Positions 1-7,806 of a stretch of DNA of 64,000 nucleotides are shown one piece after another. The notes beneath the pieces are model-generated. The model was given only the letters and a program-made list of their open reading frames with translations, did no database searches and was not told the DNA's origin. A program made the position numbers and the translations under genes. Each line of letters starts with the position of its first letter. The first letter of the stretch is position 1. Origin of the DNA: JAGPCK01 sp041675505 (GTDB lineage: Bacteria > Bacteroidota > Bacteroidia > UKL13-3); NCBI GenBank assembly GCA_041675505.1, contig JBAYTR010000010.1, positions 132,806-196,805 of the forward strand, given 5' to 3'.

Positions 1-385
1 GCAAACCAAAACTTGCACCCCAGCCCAATTTAGGTGAAACAGGGAAAGCTAAATTCAGGTAGGCATAAGCCGCGTTTCTGAAAAACTGTGATTGAGATTT
101 ATCAGCAATATTGCCCTGGTCAAGCAACGCTCCGGTTTCAAATATGGTAAAGGAGAGATTTCCGTAGGAAGCGGGATTGAGTGTATTGAGCATGTTGCTT
201 CTGCGAATGCCCGTTCCTGTTTGCCCCATAGCACTGTTTTGTGCCAGTCCGCTGAAAGCAACATCACCCAGCCCGAAACGGGAGTAAGGCGATTTGGTGT
301 TGTTTTGTGCGGATGAAAATATGGAAACGCTTGTGCCTAAGATAACTAACAACAAACGTACAAGTCGACTGGCTTTATGCCTCAT
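1..385 (-). CDS. Outer-membrane protein, N-terminal part (3' end outside window)
   Basis: Reading leftwards from the ATG at 385-383 gives an open frame to the window edge, about 128 residues. It starts MRHKASRLVRLLLVILGTS, a typical signal peptide ending near SSAQ. The mature start contains SPYSRFGLGD, a motif seen at the N-terminus of many Bacteroidota outer-membrane barrel proteins of the OMPP1/FadL-like type, followed by NPASY. The start codon overlaps the end of coaX by 11 bp, so the two are probably co-transcribed. A role in outer-membrane transport is inferred from this family resemblance only; the barrel itself lies outside the window. Confidence 0.7.
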   Translation of the reverse strand, partial: MRHKASRLVRLLLVILGTSVSIFSSAQNNTKSPYSRFGLGDVAFSGLAQNSAMGQTGTGIRRSNMLNTLNPASYGNLSFTIFETGALLDQGNIADKSQSQFFRNAAYAYLNLAFPVSPKLGWGASFGL

Positions 386-1094
386 TTAATTTCAGTATAT
401 GGTACAATCCTTTTATAACTAATTCAGGGTGTGCAAATATGTTACATTTTAACCGCTTCTCAAAGAAAGCCGTGTCGCCTCCGCTTAAAGTTACCTGTAA
501 ACGCGGGTATTGCTTTTCATATTGTTCCACTATTTGCTCTACTTCACCCAAAATGCCGCATTGTACTCCGGCCAGTATACTTTGTTGTGTGTTTCGCCCG
601 GTGAGCGCATTAAAATCAGCGTGCTCCACCAAAGGCAGTTTACCCGTAAAGGTATGAAGTGCTTGGTAGCGCATCATCAGCCCGGGAGAAATGGCCCCGC
701 CCAGATATTCATTATCGGCATTGAGTATATCGTAGGTAATGCAGGAACCGACATCAATGCACAACAGCGGCACATCAGGAAAAAGAGACTTTGCCCCCGC
801 TACTACCGCTAATCTGTCGGGCCCCAGCGTTTCAGGGGTTTCATATTTGTTGGTAAAAGGCAGTTTACTTTGGTAGCTGAAGCGATGAAAGTGGGTTAAG
901 TGAGCCAATGCCGGAGCTAAGGTACTTTGAGCAGACACACTGCTGACGATACCGTTGGAGGAGCGGTGATTTTTACAAAACAACTCGAAATCAGGGGTGT
1001 CGTGTTCAAAAAAATGTGATTCACGAATTACCCCGTTTTCAAACAGTGCTGCTTTAATGCGGGTATTTCCTATGTCAATTATTACGTCCACCAT
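375..1094 (-). CDS. coaX: Type III pantothenate kinase
   Basis: Phosphorylates pantothenate, the first step of coenzyme A synthesis, in the cytoplasm. The 239-residue length fits CoaX. The N-terminal phosphate-binding motif DIGNTRIK (about residues 6-13), the substrate motif GPDRLA (about 92-97) and the second ASKHA motif DVGSCITYD (about 113-121) are all present, and GGAISPG follows. The gene overlaps birA upstream by 13 bp and the outer-membrane protein gene downstream by 11 bp, so this is a compact minus-strand operon. CoaX and BirA-type ligase genes are neighbours in many bacteria. Confidence 0.95.
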   Translation of the reverse strand: MVDVIIDIGNTRIKAALFENGVIRESHFFEHDTPDFELFCKNHRSSNGIVSSVSAQSTLAPALAHLTHFHRFSYQSKLPFTNKYETPETLGPDRLAVVAGAKSLFPDVPLLCIDVGSCITYDILNADNEYLGGAISPGLMMRYQALHTFTGKLPLVEHADFNALTGRNTQQSILAGVQCGILGEVEQIVEQYEKQYPRLQVTLSGGDTAFFEKRLKCNIFAHPELVIKGLYHILKLNEA

Positions 1095-1864
1095 TCGTAC
1101 AGGTACTTGATTTGTTTGAATTGAAACTGCCTTACTTCTCCGTTTATTAAAACCTGAAGCTCGCCCGTGTCACTAACCCCCTGAATTATTCCTTCCTCCC
1201 GTTCTCCGTTAATCTCAAAAAGGTAGGGTTGTTTCCAGCGGTAAAGTGCGGCAAGGTACTCGTCTTTCAGTGCTTTAAAGTTATGTGCCCTCAGTTGCAG
1301 CAAACAGGCATCTAACTCATTGAGTACCTCCTGCAAAAGGTCTGCGGTATTTGTGTCTTTACCGGTTGCGAGAGCCAGCGAGGTGGGGTTGGGCAGTTCC
1401 CGGCTAAACGTTTTTTGATTTATGTTCAATCCTATGCCAATGATGCTGTGTTTTATTTTTTCGCCCTGCAGCGCATTTTCAATCAGAATGCCGCCCAATT
1501 TGTTGTGGCCGATGTAAATATCGTTGGGCCATTTCACAAAACAATTACTCACATACCTGCGCACCACGCGGTAAATGGCTACTGAAACCGCCATACTCAA
1601 AAAAAACTGTTCGCGAATCAGAATATTTCCGGGGTAAATAATCAGCGAAAAAGTAAGGTTGTTGTTGGCTTCACTCTGCCACAGGTTGCCGGCCTGTCCG
1701 CGGCCATGCGACTGCCTTTGCGTGTGTATTACCGTACCTTCAGGCACCTGTTCGCGGGCTACTCTGCGGGCCAGTTCGGCATTGGTAGAATCAACCGTTT
1801 CCAATTCGATTAATTGAGTACCTGCGATTAGCCTGTTTTTCGAGTACATTTGCAAAAGTTTCAC
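1082..1864 (-). CDS. birA: Biotin--[acetyl-CoA-carboxylase] ligase
   Basis: Attaches biotin to the carrier domain of biotin-dependent carboxylases. The protein has 260 residues and lacks the N-terminal DNA-binding domain of E. coli BirA, so it is a ligase only. The biotinyl-AMP loop is visible as SHGRGQAGNLW and the catalytic segment as VKWPNDIYIGHNKLGGILIE; the start of the domain has the usual ELETVDSTN. A second Met six residues downstream (MYSKNRL) is an alternative start. It is transcribed divergently from rsfS with only 29 bp between start codons. Confidence 0.93.
   Translation of the reverse strand: MKLLQMYSKNRLIAGTQLIELETVDSTNAELARRVAREQVPEGTVIHTQRQSHGRGQAGNLWQSEANNNLTFSLIIYPGNILIREQFFLSMAVSVAIYRVVRRYVSNCFVKWPNDIYIGHNKLGGILIENALQGEKIKHSIIGIGLNINQKTFSRELPNPTSLALATGKDTNTADLLQEVLNELDACLLQLRAHNFKALKDEYLAALYRWKQPYLFEINGEREEGIIQGVSDTGELQVLINGEVRQFQFKQIKYLYEWWT
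1845..1852 (+). promoter_or_regulatory. -7 promoter element for rsfS
   Basis: TACATTTG is a perfect match to the Bacteroidota -7 consensus TAnnTTTG and lies about 42 bp before the rsfS start, just inside the 5' end of birA. No clear -33 TTTG is found at the usual spacing, so this is a moderate call. Confidence 0.45.
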
Positions 1865-1893
1865 TTTATTTGTTTCAAATATATTTCAGTTAG

Positions 1894-2265
1894 ATGTCAA
1901 AACGTAAAAAAGAAGAAAATGCCGAGTTACTTTGTAATGCACTGGTGAAGGGAATGCAGGAAAAAAAAGCCAGTCACATCGTTAAGCTCGACATGCGCAA
2001 TACCAAAAGTTCACCTACCGATTTTTTCATTATTTGTCATGCCGAGAATGACAAACAGGTAGAAGCCATTGCTGATTCGGCTGAGGACGAAGTACATAAA
2101 GCCGCTAAAGAATGGCCGTGGCACCGCGAAGGTCATGAAAACCGGGAGTGGGTGTTGCTGGATTACAGCAATGTGGTGGCACATATTTTTTTAAAGGACA
2201 AACGGGAGTTTTATGGCCTCGAAGAGTTGTGGGGCGATGCTGAACAAACCGTTTACCCTGATTAA
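1894..2265 (+). CDS. rsfS: Ribosomal silencing factor RsfS
   Basis: Binds ribosomal protein uL14 and blocks subunit joining in stationary phase or starvation. The 123-residue protein carries the RsfS core: an N-terminal helix LCNALVKGMQEKKASHIVKL, then DFFIICHAENDKQVEAIAD, the W-rich HREGHENREWVLLDY and VVAHIF. The order rsfS-ftsH is common in Bacteroidota. It is the first gene of a plus-strand run continuing to ftsH 73 bp downstream. Confidence 0.93.
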   Translation: MSKRKKEENAELLCNALVKGMQEKKASHIVKLDMRNTKSSPTDFFIICHAENDKQVEAIADSAEDEVHKAAKEWPWHREGHENREWVLLDYSNVVAHIFLKDKREFYGLEELWGDAEQTVYPD

Positions 2266-2338
2266 CGTAAAGGCTAAACACACATTTTTTAAATTAGAGG
2301 CACACCCTTTGCAGCAAACATCTTCCATTTAAAATCAC

Positions 2339-4414
2339 ATGAACGAAAACGATAACTCAGCGAACAAAAAGAAAGGCCTTAAAGGCAAGCAGCCGCAAGT
2401 GCCCAAGTTTAATTTCTACTGGATTTATGCCATCATTCTGATAGCTTTTCTCATCATTACGTTCTATCCGCAGGATGCCGCAGTTAAGACAACCTGGCAG
2501 AAAGTAAAATCAGACATGCTGGCCACACATGATGTAGAGAAGATTATTGTGGTGAATGAAGAAATTGCTGAAGTGTACATTCGCAAAACAGCGCTCGAAA
2601 AAGAGAATTACAAAAAAGAATTCAAAGACCGCATAGCTTTTACTTCTGAAGGCACACCGCACTATTATTTTGAAATAGGTGATGTAGCCACTTTTGAAGA
2701 AAAACTTAAAGAGACACAAAAAAGCCTTCCCGAACAGGAGCGCATAGAGCCGGAATACGTTACCCGCAGAAATGTGTGGGGAGAAGTGCTTTCCTGGATA
2801 TTCCCTTTCTTACTCATTATTGGCTTCTGGATGCTGGTAATGCGCAAAATGGGTGGAGGCGGAGGCGGTGGAGGCCAGATATTCAATATCGGTCGTTCAC
2901 GTGCTCAGTTGTATGATAAAGATACGTTAGTCAACATTACGTTTAAGGATGTAGCCGGTTTAGATGAGGCCAAACAAGAGGTGATGGAGATTGTTGACTT
3001 TCTCAAAAATCCGAAAAAGTACACCAACCTGGGCGGAAAAATTCCTAAAGGAGCGTTATTGGTAGGCCCTCCCGGAACAGGTAAAACACTTTTGGCCAAA
3101 GCAGTAGCCGGTGAAGCCGGTGTTCCTTTCTTCTCGCTCTCGGGTTCTGATTTCGTGGAGATGTTTGTGGGAGTTGGTGCTTCTCGTGTAAGAGATTTGT
3201 TTAAACAGGCCAAAGAAAAATCACCCTGCATTATTTTTATTGATGAAATTGATGCGGTGGGTCGTGCCCGTGGCCGCAATATGGTGCAAGGCGGAAACGA
3301 TGAACGTGAAAATACACTGAACCAACTGCTCACAGAGATGGATGGTTTTGGAACCGATTCAGGAGTTATTATTCTGGCAGCTACTAACCGCCCCGATATT
3401 TTAGACTCTGCGTTATTGCGTCCGGGTCGTTTTGATCGTCAGATTTCTGTAGATAAACCCGATTTAGTTGGTCGCGAGGCCATATTCCGTGTTCACCTTA
3501 AACCGTTGAAACTGGATGCTGATGTAGATGCGAAAAAACTTTCGGCCCAAACTCCCGGATTTGCCGGTGCTGAAATTGCTAACGTATGTAACGAAGCAGC
3601 CTTGATTGCAGCCCGTAAAAACAAACAGCATGTAGACATGCAGGATTTTCAGGATGCCATTGACCGTGTAATTGGCGGACTGGAGAAAAAGAATAAACTC
3701 ATTTCACCTGAAGAGAAAAAGATTGTTGCCTACCACGAGGCAGGTCACGCCATTGCCGGTTGGTTCCTCGAACATGCCGATCCGTTGGTAAAAGTATCTA
3801 TTGTTCCCCGCGGTATTGCGGCTTTAGGTTATGCCCAGTATTTGCCCAAAGAACAATACCTGTATACGGTGGAGCAACTGATGGATGGTATTTGTATGAC
3901 CCTGGGCGGACGTGTGGCAGAAGACATCATCTTCGGACGCATTTCTACAGGCGCACAAAACGACCTGGAGCGTATTACCAAAATGGCCTATGCCATGGTA
4001 AGCATTTACGGTATGAATGCCAAGGTGGGTAATGTTTCCTTCAATGATCCGCAGGGAGAATACGGTTTAACCAAACCGTATTCTGACAACACTGCACAAA
4101 TGATAGATCAGGAGGTGCGTAACCTCATTCAATCTGCTTACGACCGCACCAAAAATTTGTTGCTGGAAAAACGTGACTTATTGGAAGCACTTACACAGCA
4201 GTTGCTGAAAAAAGAGATTATTTTTCAGAGTGATTTGGAAGGTATATTGGGCAAGCGCCCGTTTGACCATAAAACTACTTACCAGGAATACATGACCAGT
4301 GATGATGATAAAACGGCAGAACCTGTCGCTGAATTACCTGTTGCTGAAAAAACGGTGACTCCTGAAACAACTCCTCCGCCAACTCCTGAAGAAGAACCTC
4401 CGCACACCACTTAA
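2339..4414 (+). CDS. ftsH: ATP-dependent zinc metalloprotease FtsH
   Basis: Membrane-bound AAA+ protease that degrades membrane and short-lived cytoplasmic proteins. Two transmembrane segments are visible (about residues 27-43 and 149-170) around a periplasmic domain. A run of eight glycines follows the second. The AAA module has Walker A GPPGTGKT at 243-250, Walker B CIIFIDEIDAVG, and the second region of homology ATNRPDILDSALLRPGRFDR. The zinc site is HEAGH at 466-470. The C-terminus is a Pro/Glu/Thr-rich tail typical of Bacteroidota FtsH. The length of 691 residues is normal. Confidence 0.98.
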   Translation: MNENDNSANKKKGLKGKQPQVPKFNFYWIYAIILIAFLIITFYPQDAAVKTTWQKVKSDMLATHDVEKIIVVNEEIAEVYIRKTALEKENYKKEFKDRIAFTSEGTPHYYFEIGDVATFEEKLKETQKSLPEQERIEPEYVTRRNVWGEVLSWIFPFLLIIGFWMLVMRKMGGGGGGGGQIFNIGRSRAQLYDKDTLVNITFKDVAGLDEAKQEVMEIVDFLKNPKKYTNLGGKIPKGALLVGPPGTGKTLLAKAVAGEAGVPFFSLSGSDFVEMFVGVGASRVRDLFKQAKEKSPCIIFIDEIDAVGRARGRNMVQGGNDERENTLNQLLTEMDGFGTDSGVIILAATNRPDILDSALLRPGRFDRQISVDKPDLVGREAIFRVHLKPLKLDADVDAKKLSAQTPGFAGAEIANVCNEAALIAARKNKQHVDMQDFQDAIDRVIGGLEKKNKLISPEEKKIVAYHEAGHAIAGWFLEHADPLVKVSIVPRGIAALGYAQYLPKEQYLYTVEQLMDGICMTLGGRVAEDIIFGRISTGAQNDLERITKMAYAMVSIYGMNAKVGNVSFNDPQGEYGLTKPYSDNTAQMIDQEVRNLIQSAYDRTKNLLLEKRDLLEALTQQLLKKEIIFQSDLEGILGKRPFDHKTTYQEYMTSDDDKTAEPVAELPVAEKTVTPETTPPPTPEEEPPHTT

Positions 4415-4424
4415 TACCGGATGA

Positions 4425-5075
4425 ATGGAAGAAAGCACCCCGAAGGAAAAAATACTCAAACGTATCAGGCAGGCTTTACTTTATAAGTCGAAAAACCCAT
4501 ATGCGAGTATCGATCTGGAATCGGGCGTTTTTGCCAAAGATGACCGTGACCTCAAACTTTCTTTTGCCGACCACTACACCCAATCAGCAGGGCACTTTGT
4601 GTACTGCGAAAATGAGTTCGACTACTTAGACAACCTACTGTTGTTGATTGACGAAAAGGAAATCAAAAAAGTGTACTGTCAGGAGTTGCAGTTGCGCAAA
4701 GAGTTTGAAGACATCGGCATGGAGTTTAATGATAATCCGGAAACCGTTGTGGATGCTCACGCCTCAGTAACCAGTTGTGAGGCCCTGCTTTCCAGAACAG
4801 GCAGCATACTTATCAGTTCGCGCAAAAACGGACGCATGGCTGCTGTTGGTCCGGCTATTCACATTGTAAAAGCATACACCTCCCAACTGGTGGTGGATAT
4901 AAAAGACGCCTTTCAATTGTTGCGCAATAAATACGGCAGTAACCTGCCCTCCATGTTGTGTTTTGAAACAGGCCCCAGCCGCACCTCAGATATTGAACGT
5001 ACTATTGTAATAGGTGCTCAGGGACCGCGTGAGGTTTATTTATTTCTGATTGATGACGTTGCTGCCAAATCATGA
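4425..5075 (+). CDS. LUD-domain protein (LutC/YkgG-like)
   Basis: The 216-residue protein contains an LUD domain, the fold of LutB/LutC lactate-utilisation proteins. Visible family features are VDAHASVTSCEALLSRTGS, the SRKNGRMAAVGPAIHIV segment, and the C-terminal CFETGPSRTSDIER that resembles the ligand-binding loop of LutC. No lutA/lutB lies nearby, so a lactate role cannot be assumed; this orphan LUD gene between ftsH and lpxH is common in Bacteroidota. It starts 10 bp after ftsH and overlaps lpxH by 4 bp (ATGA), so translation is likely coupled. Confidence 0.85.
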   Translation: MEESTPKEKILKRIRQALLYKSKNPYASIDLESGVFAKDDRDLKLSFADHYTQSAGHFVYCENEFDYLDNLLLLIDEKEIKKVYCQELQLRKEFEDIGMEFNDNPETVVDAHASVTSCEALLSRTGSILISSRKNGRMAAVGPAIHIVKAYTSQLVVDIKDAFQLLRNKYGSNLPSMLCFETGPSRTSDIERTIVIGAQGPREVYLFLIDDVAAKS

Positions 5076-5830
5076 ACCTTACACCCGGTAAAAAAATATA
5101 TTTCCTTTCTGATTTTCATTTGGGTGTTCCCACACATAAGGAAAGTCGTGAACGTGAAGACCGCATCGTTCGTTTCCTGAACAGCATACAACACAATGCC
5201 CAGGAAATTTACCTGATGGGTGATTTGTTCGATTTTTGGTTTGAATACAAAACAGCTATACCCAAAGGGTTTATCCGTCTGCAGGGTAAACTGGCCGAAC
5301 TAGCTGATCAAGGTATTCCGTTGCACATTTTTACAGGCAACCACGATATGTGGATGTTTGGTTATTTTGAACAAGAGCTGGGCGCAAAAATTTACCGCCA
5401 TCCGGTTACACGCACCATCAACAACAAAAAATTCTACCTGGGTCACGGTGACGGCTTAGGTCCGGGTGATAAACATTACAAACGTTTCAAACGTTTCTTT
5501 CACAGCCGTTTTTGCCAGTGGCTGTTCAGCAAACTGCACCCCGATTGGGGCATAGGCATTGCCAATTATATGTCAACCAGAAGCCGGAACTCACACGAGG
5601 AGTCGGATAAAAAATTTCTGGGTGAAGAAAATGAATGGCTGGCCATTTATTGCAAAGAGGTGTTGCAAAAAGAACACGTTGATTTTTTTGTATTCGGTCA
5701 CCGCCACCTCGTACTTGATATAAAACTATCTGACAATAGCCGCTACATCAATCTGGGCGATTGGATTCGTCATTTTTCCTACGCTGAATTTGACGGAGAG
5801 ACACTGCTGCTCAAAAAGTTTGAAGCATGA
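5072..5830 (+). CDS. lpxH: UDP-2,3-diacylglucosamine diphosphatase (LpxH type)
   Basis: Calcineurin-like phosphoesterase that hydrolyses UDP-2,3-diacylglucosamine to lipid X in lipid A synthesis. The metal-binding motifs appear in order: FLSDFHLG near the N-terminus, MGDLFDFWFE, TGNHDMW, LGHGDGLGPGD and FGHRH near the C-terminus. The 252-residue length fits the Bacteroidota LpxH group. It overlaps the LUD gene and the next gene by 4 bp each, so all three are probably one transcription unit. Confidence 0.9.
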   Translation: MNLTPGKKIYFLSDFHLGVPTHKESREREDRIVRFLNSIQHNAQEIYLMGDLFDFWFEYKTAIPKGFIRLQGKLAELADQGIPLHIFTGNHDMWMFGYFEQELGAKIYRHPVTRTINNKKFYLGHGDGLGPGDKHYKRFKRFFHSRFCQWLFSKLHPDWGIGIANYMSTRSRNSHEESDKKFLGEENEWLAIYCKEVLQKEHVDFFVFGHRHLVLDIKLSDNSRYINLGDWIRHFSYAEFDGETLLLKKFEA

Positions 5831-6630
5831 GTTCCATGCGCTACATCTGGTTAATGTTGGCCGTATTGCTGGTAGCGTTTCAACAACCCGGTTTTCAAAA
5901 AATTGTGGAGGTGCCTTGTGAAGCCTATTACCTCACCACCGATAATCTGGGTAATGCTTATGTAATGACCACCGGACACGATTTGAATAAATACAAACCT
6001 GACGGCAGCTATTCTACCACGCAAAATTTTAAAGCCAACGGCAGCATCACTTCAGTTGATGTGTCGAACACCATGCAGATTAACGTATTTTACAAGCCGC
6101 TCAACAAAGTGATTATATTGGACAATGTGCTTGCTTTCAGAGGGGAGCTTTTGTTGCGTAACTTGGGCATTACACAGGCCACAGCATGTGCACGCTCGTT
6201 TGACAATGGCTTGTGGGTGTTTGATGCCAGTGATTTATTGCTGAAAAAAATTGACAAAGACCTTAAACAAGTAACCGAACAAAGTCCCAATGTGCGGTTG
6301 TTTGTAGAAAAAGGGAAAACACTGGCCCCCGATTTTATTTTTGACGATGCCTCCCGCGTTTACGTGAACAACCCGGAGACGGGTATTCTGGTATTCGATA
6401 TTTTTGCGCAGTACATCAAAACCATTCCCGTAAAAGGGTTACACCATTTTCAGGTAATCGGCAATGAGCTTATCTATTTTCGCAACAATCACCTGCAACG
6501 CTATAATCTTCGCAGCTCTATCCAAACGGTACTTCAGCTGCCCGATACCACTGACCTGTTGGATGCACGGCTTGAAAAAGAACGGTTATACCTGTTAAAG
6601 AAAAATGGGTTAACTTTGTACGCTTATTAG
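5827..6630 (+). CDS. Conserved hypothetical exported protein, possible beta-propeller
   Basis: A 267-residue protein with an N-terminal hydrophobic segment (YIWLMLAVLLVAF, about residues 6-18) that could be a signal peptide or anchor. The rest has repeated beta-strand-like units such as DNLGNAYVMTTGHDLNKYKPDG and DDASRVYVNNPETGILVFDI, resembling NHL/6-bladed propeller sequences. No catalytic motif was recognised. It overlaps lpxH by 4 bp. A weak GGGC/GCCC hairpin with T-run follows at about 6633-6655 and may end the operon before prfA. Confidence 0.7.
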   Translation: MSSMRYIWLMLAVLLVAFQQPGFQKIVEVPCEAYYLTTDNLGNAYVMTTGHDLNKYKPDGSYSTTQNFKANGSITSVDVSNTMQINVFYKPLNKVIILDNVLAFRGELLLRNLGITQATACARSFDNGLWVFDASDLLLKKIDKDLKQVTEQSPNVRLFVEKGKTLAPDFIFDDASRVYVNNPETGILVFDIFAQYIKTIPVKGLHHFQVIGNELIYFRNNHLQRYNLRSSIQTVLQLPDTTDLLDARLEKERLYLLKKNGLTLYAY

Positions 6631-6663
6631 CGGGCTGTTTTACGCCCTTTTTATTCAGAACAC

Positions 6664-7740
6664 ATGCTTGAAAAATTAGAAGCCATACAAAAGCGCTACA
6701 TTGATGTACAGAACATGATCAGCGATTCCTCTGCGATGAGCGACATGAAACGTTTTGCCCAACTCAACAAGGAATACCGTGATTTGGAGAAGATTGTAGA
6801 GAAATACCTGGTATACAAAAACCTGATGGACAACCTGGCCAGTGCCAAAGAATTGCTCAACGTGGAGAAAGATGAAGAGATGCGTGAAATGGCCAAGGAA
6901 GAAATTTTTAACCTGGAGCAACAGGTGGGCCCGATGGAAGAGGAAATTCGGGTGATGCTTATTCCTAAAGACCCCGAAGATGTGCGACATGCAGTGGTGG
7001 AAGTAAGGGCAGGAACGGGTGGTGATGAGGCCAGTCTTTTTGCCGGTGACCTTTACCGCATGTATTTACGCTATTGTGAAAAGCGCAACTGGAAAACCGA
7101 ATTGGTAGATTTTACTGAAGGAACAGCCGGTGGTTTTAAAGAAGTAGTATTTAACGTGGTGGCGGATGATGCTTACGGTATTCTCAAATACGAAAGCGGT
7201 GTTCACCGTGTGCAACGTGTACCCGATACGGAAACACAGGGTCGTGTGCATACCTCTGCTGCCTCAGTAGTAGTGCTGCCTGAAGCCGATGAGGTGGACG
7301 TAGAAATAAACCCTGCCGATATTGAATTGCAAACCGCCCGATCAGGCGGTGCAGGCGGACAGAATGTAAACAAAGTAGAAACCAAGGTGATGCTTACACA
7401 CAAGCCATCAGGTATTGTGGTAACCTGCCAGGTGGAGCGCTCACAGCACGGTAACCGCGAGCGGGCCATGCAAATGTTGCGCACCAAGCTGTACGAAATG
7501 GAGTTGCAAAAACACAACGAAAGCATTTCGAAAAAGCGCAAAACAATGGTGGCTACAGGCGACCGCTCAGCTAAAATTCGCACATACAACTATCCGCAAG
7601 GGCGCGTTACAGATCACCGCATTGGGTATACGGTTTACAACTTACCCGAAGTAATGAGCGGAGAAATTCAGGACTTTATTGACCAACTGCAAATAGCAGA
7701 AAATGCTGAAAAGCTGAAAGAAGGAGTTGCAGGGAATTAA
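6664..7740 (+). CDS. prfA: Peptide chain release factor 1
   Basis: Recognises UAA/UAG stop codons and triggers peptide release. The 358-residue protein carries GTGGDEA in domain 2, the stop-codon selectivity motif PxT as VPDTETQGR (P-D-T), and the catalytic GGQ loop as SGGAGGQNVNKVET. The PxT tripeptide, rather than SPF, identifies RF1 rather than RF2. It is the last plus-strand gene before the minus-strand copper cluster; the 66-bp gap to the convergent multicopper oxidase has no clear terminator. Confidence 0.96.
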   Translation: MLEKLEAIQKRYIDVQNMISDSSAMSDMKRFAQLNKEYRDLEKIVEKYLVYKNLMDNLASAKELLNVEKDEEMREMAKEEIFNLEQQVGPMEEEIRVMLIPKDPEDVRHAVVEVRAGTGGDEASLFAGDLYRMYLRYCEKRNWKTELVDFTEGTAGGFKEVVFNVVADDAYGILKYESGVHRVQRVPDTETQGRVHTSAASVVVLPEADEVDVEINPADIELQTARSGGAGGQNVNKVETKVMLTHKPSGIVVTCQVERSQHGNRERAMQMLRTKLYEMELQKHNESISKKRKTMVATGDRSAKIRTYNYPQGRVTDHRIGYTVYNLPEVMSGEIQDFIDQLQIAENAEKLKEGVAGN

Positions 7741-7806
7741 CTTCAGAACTGTTTTTTACCAGCCAACTGTTTTCGAACTTTTTCGGATGTATAAGACTTA
7801 TGTGGT

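Noticed and set aside
92..316. Open frame on the plus strand at the left edge
   Set aside because: It lies antisense to a coherent outer-membrane protein frame with signal peptide and SPYSRFGLGD motif.
6633..6655. Terminator between the operon at 5.8-6.6 kb and prfA
   Set aside because: The GGGC/GCCC stem is only 4-5 bp long; not strong enough for a separate feature.
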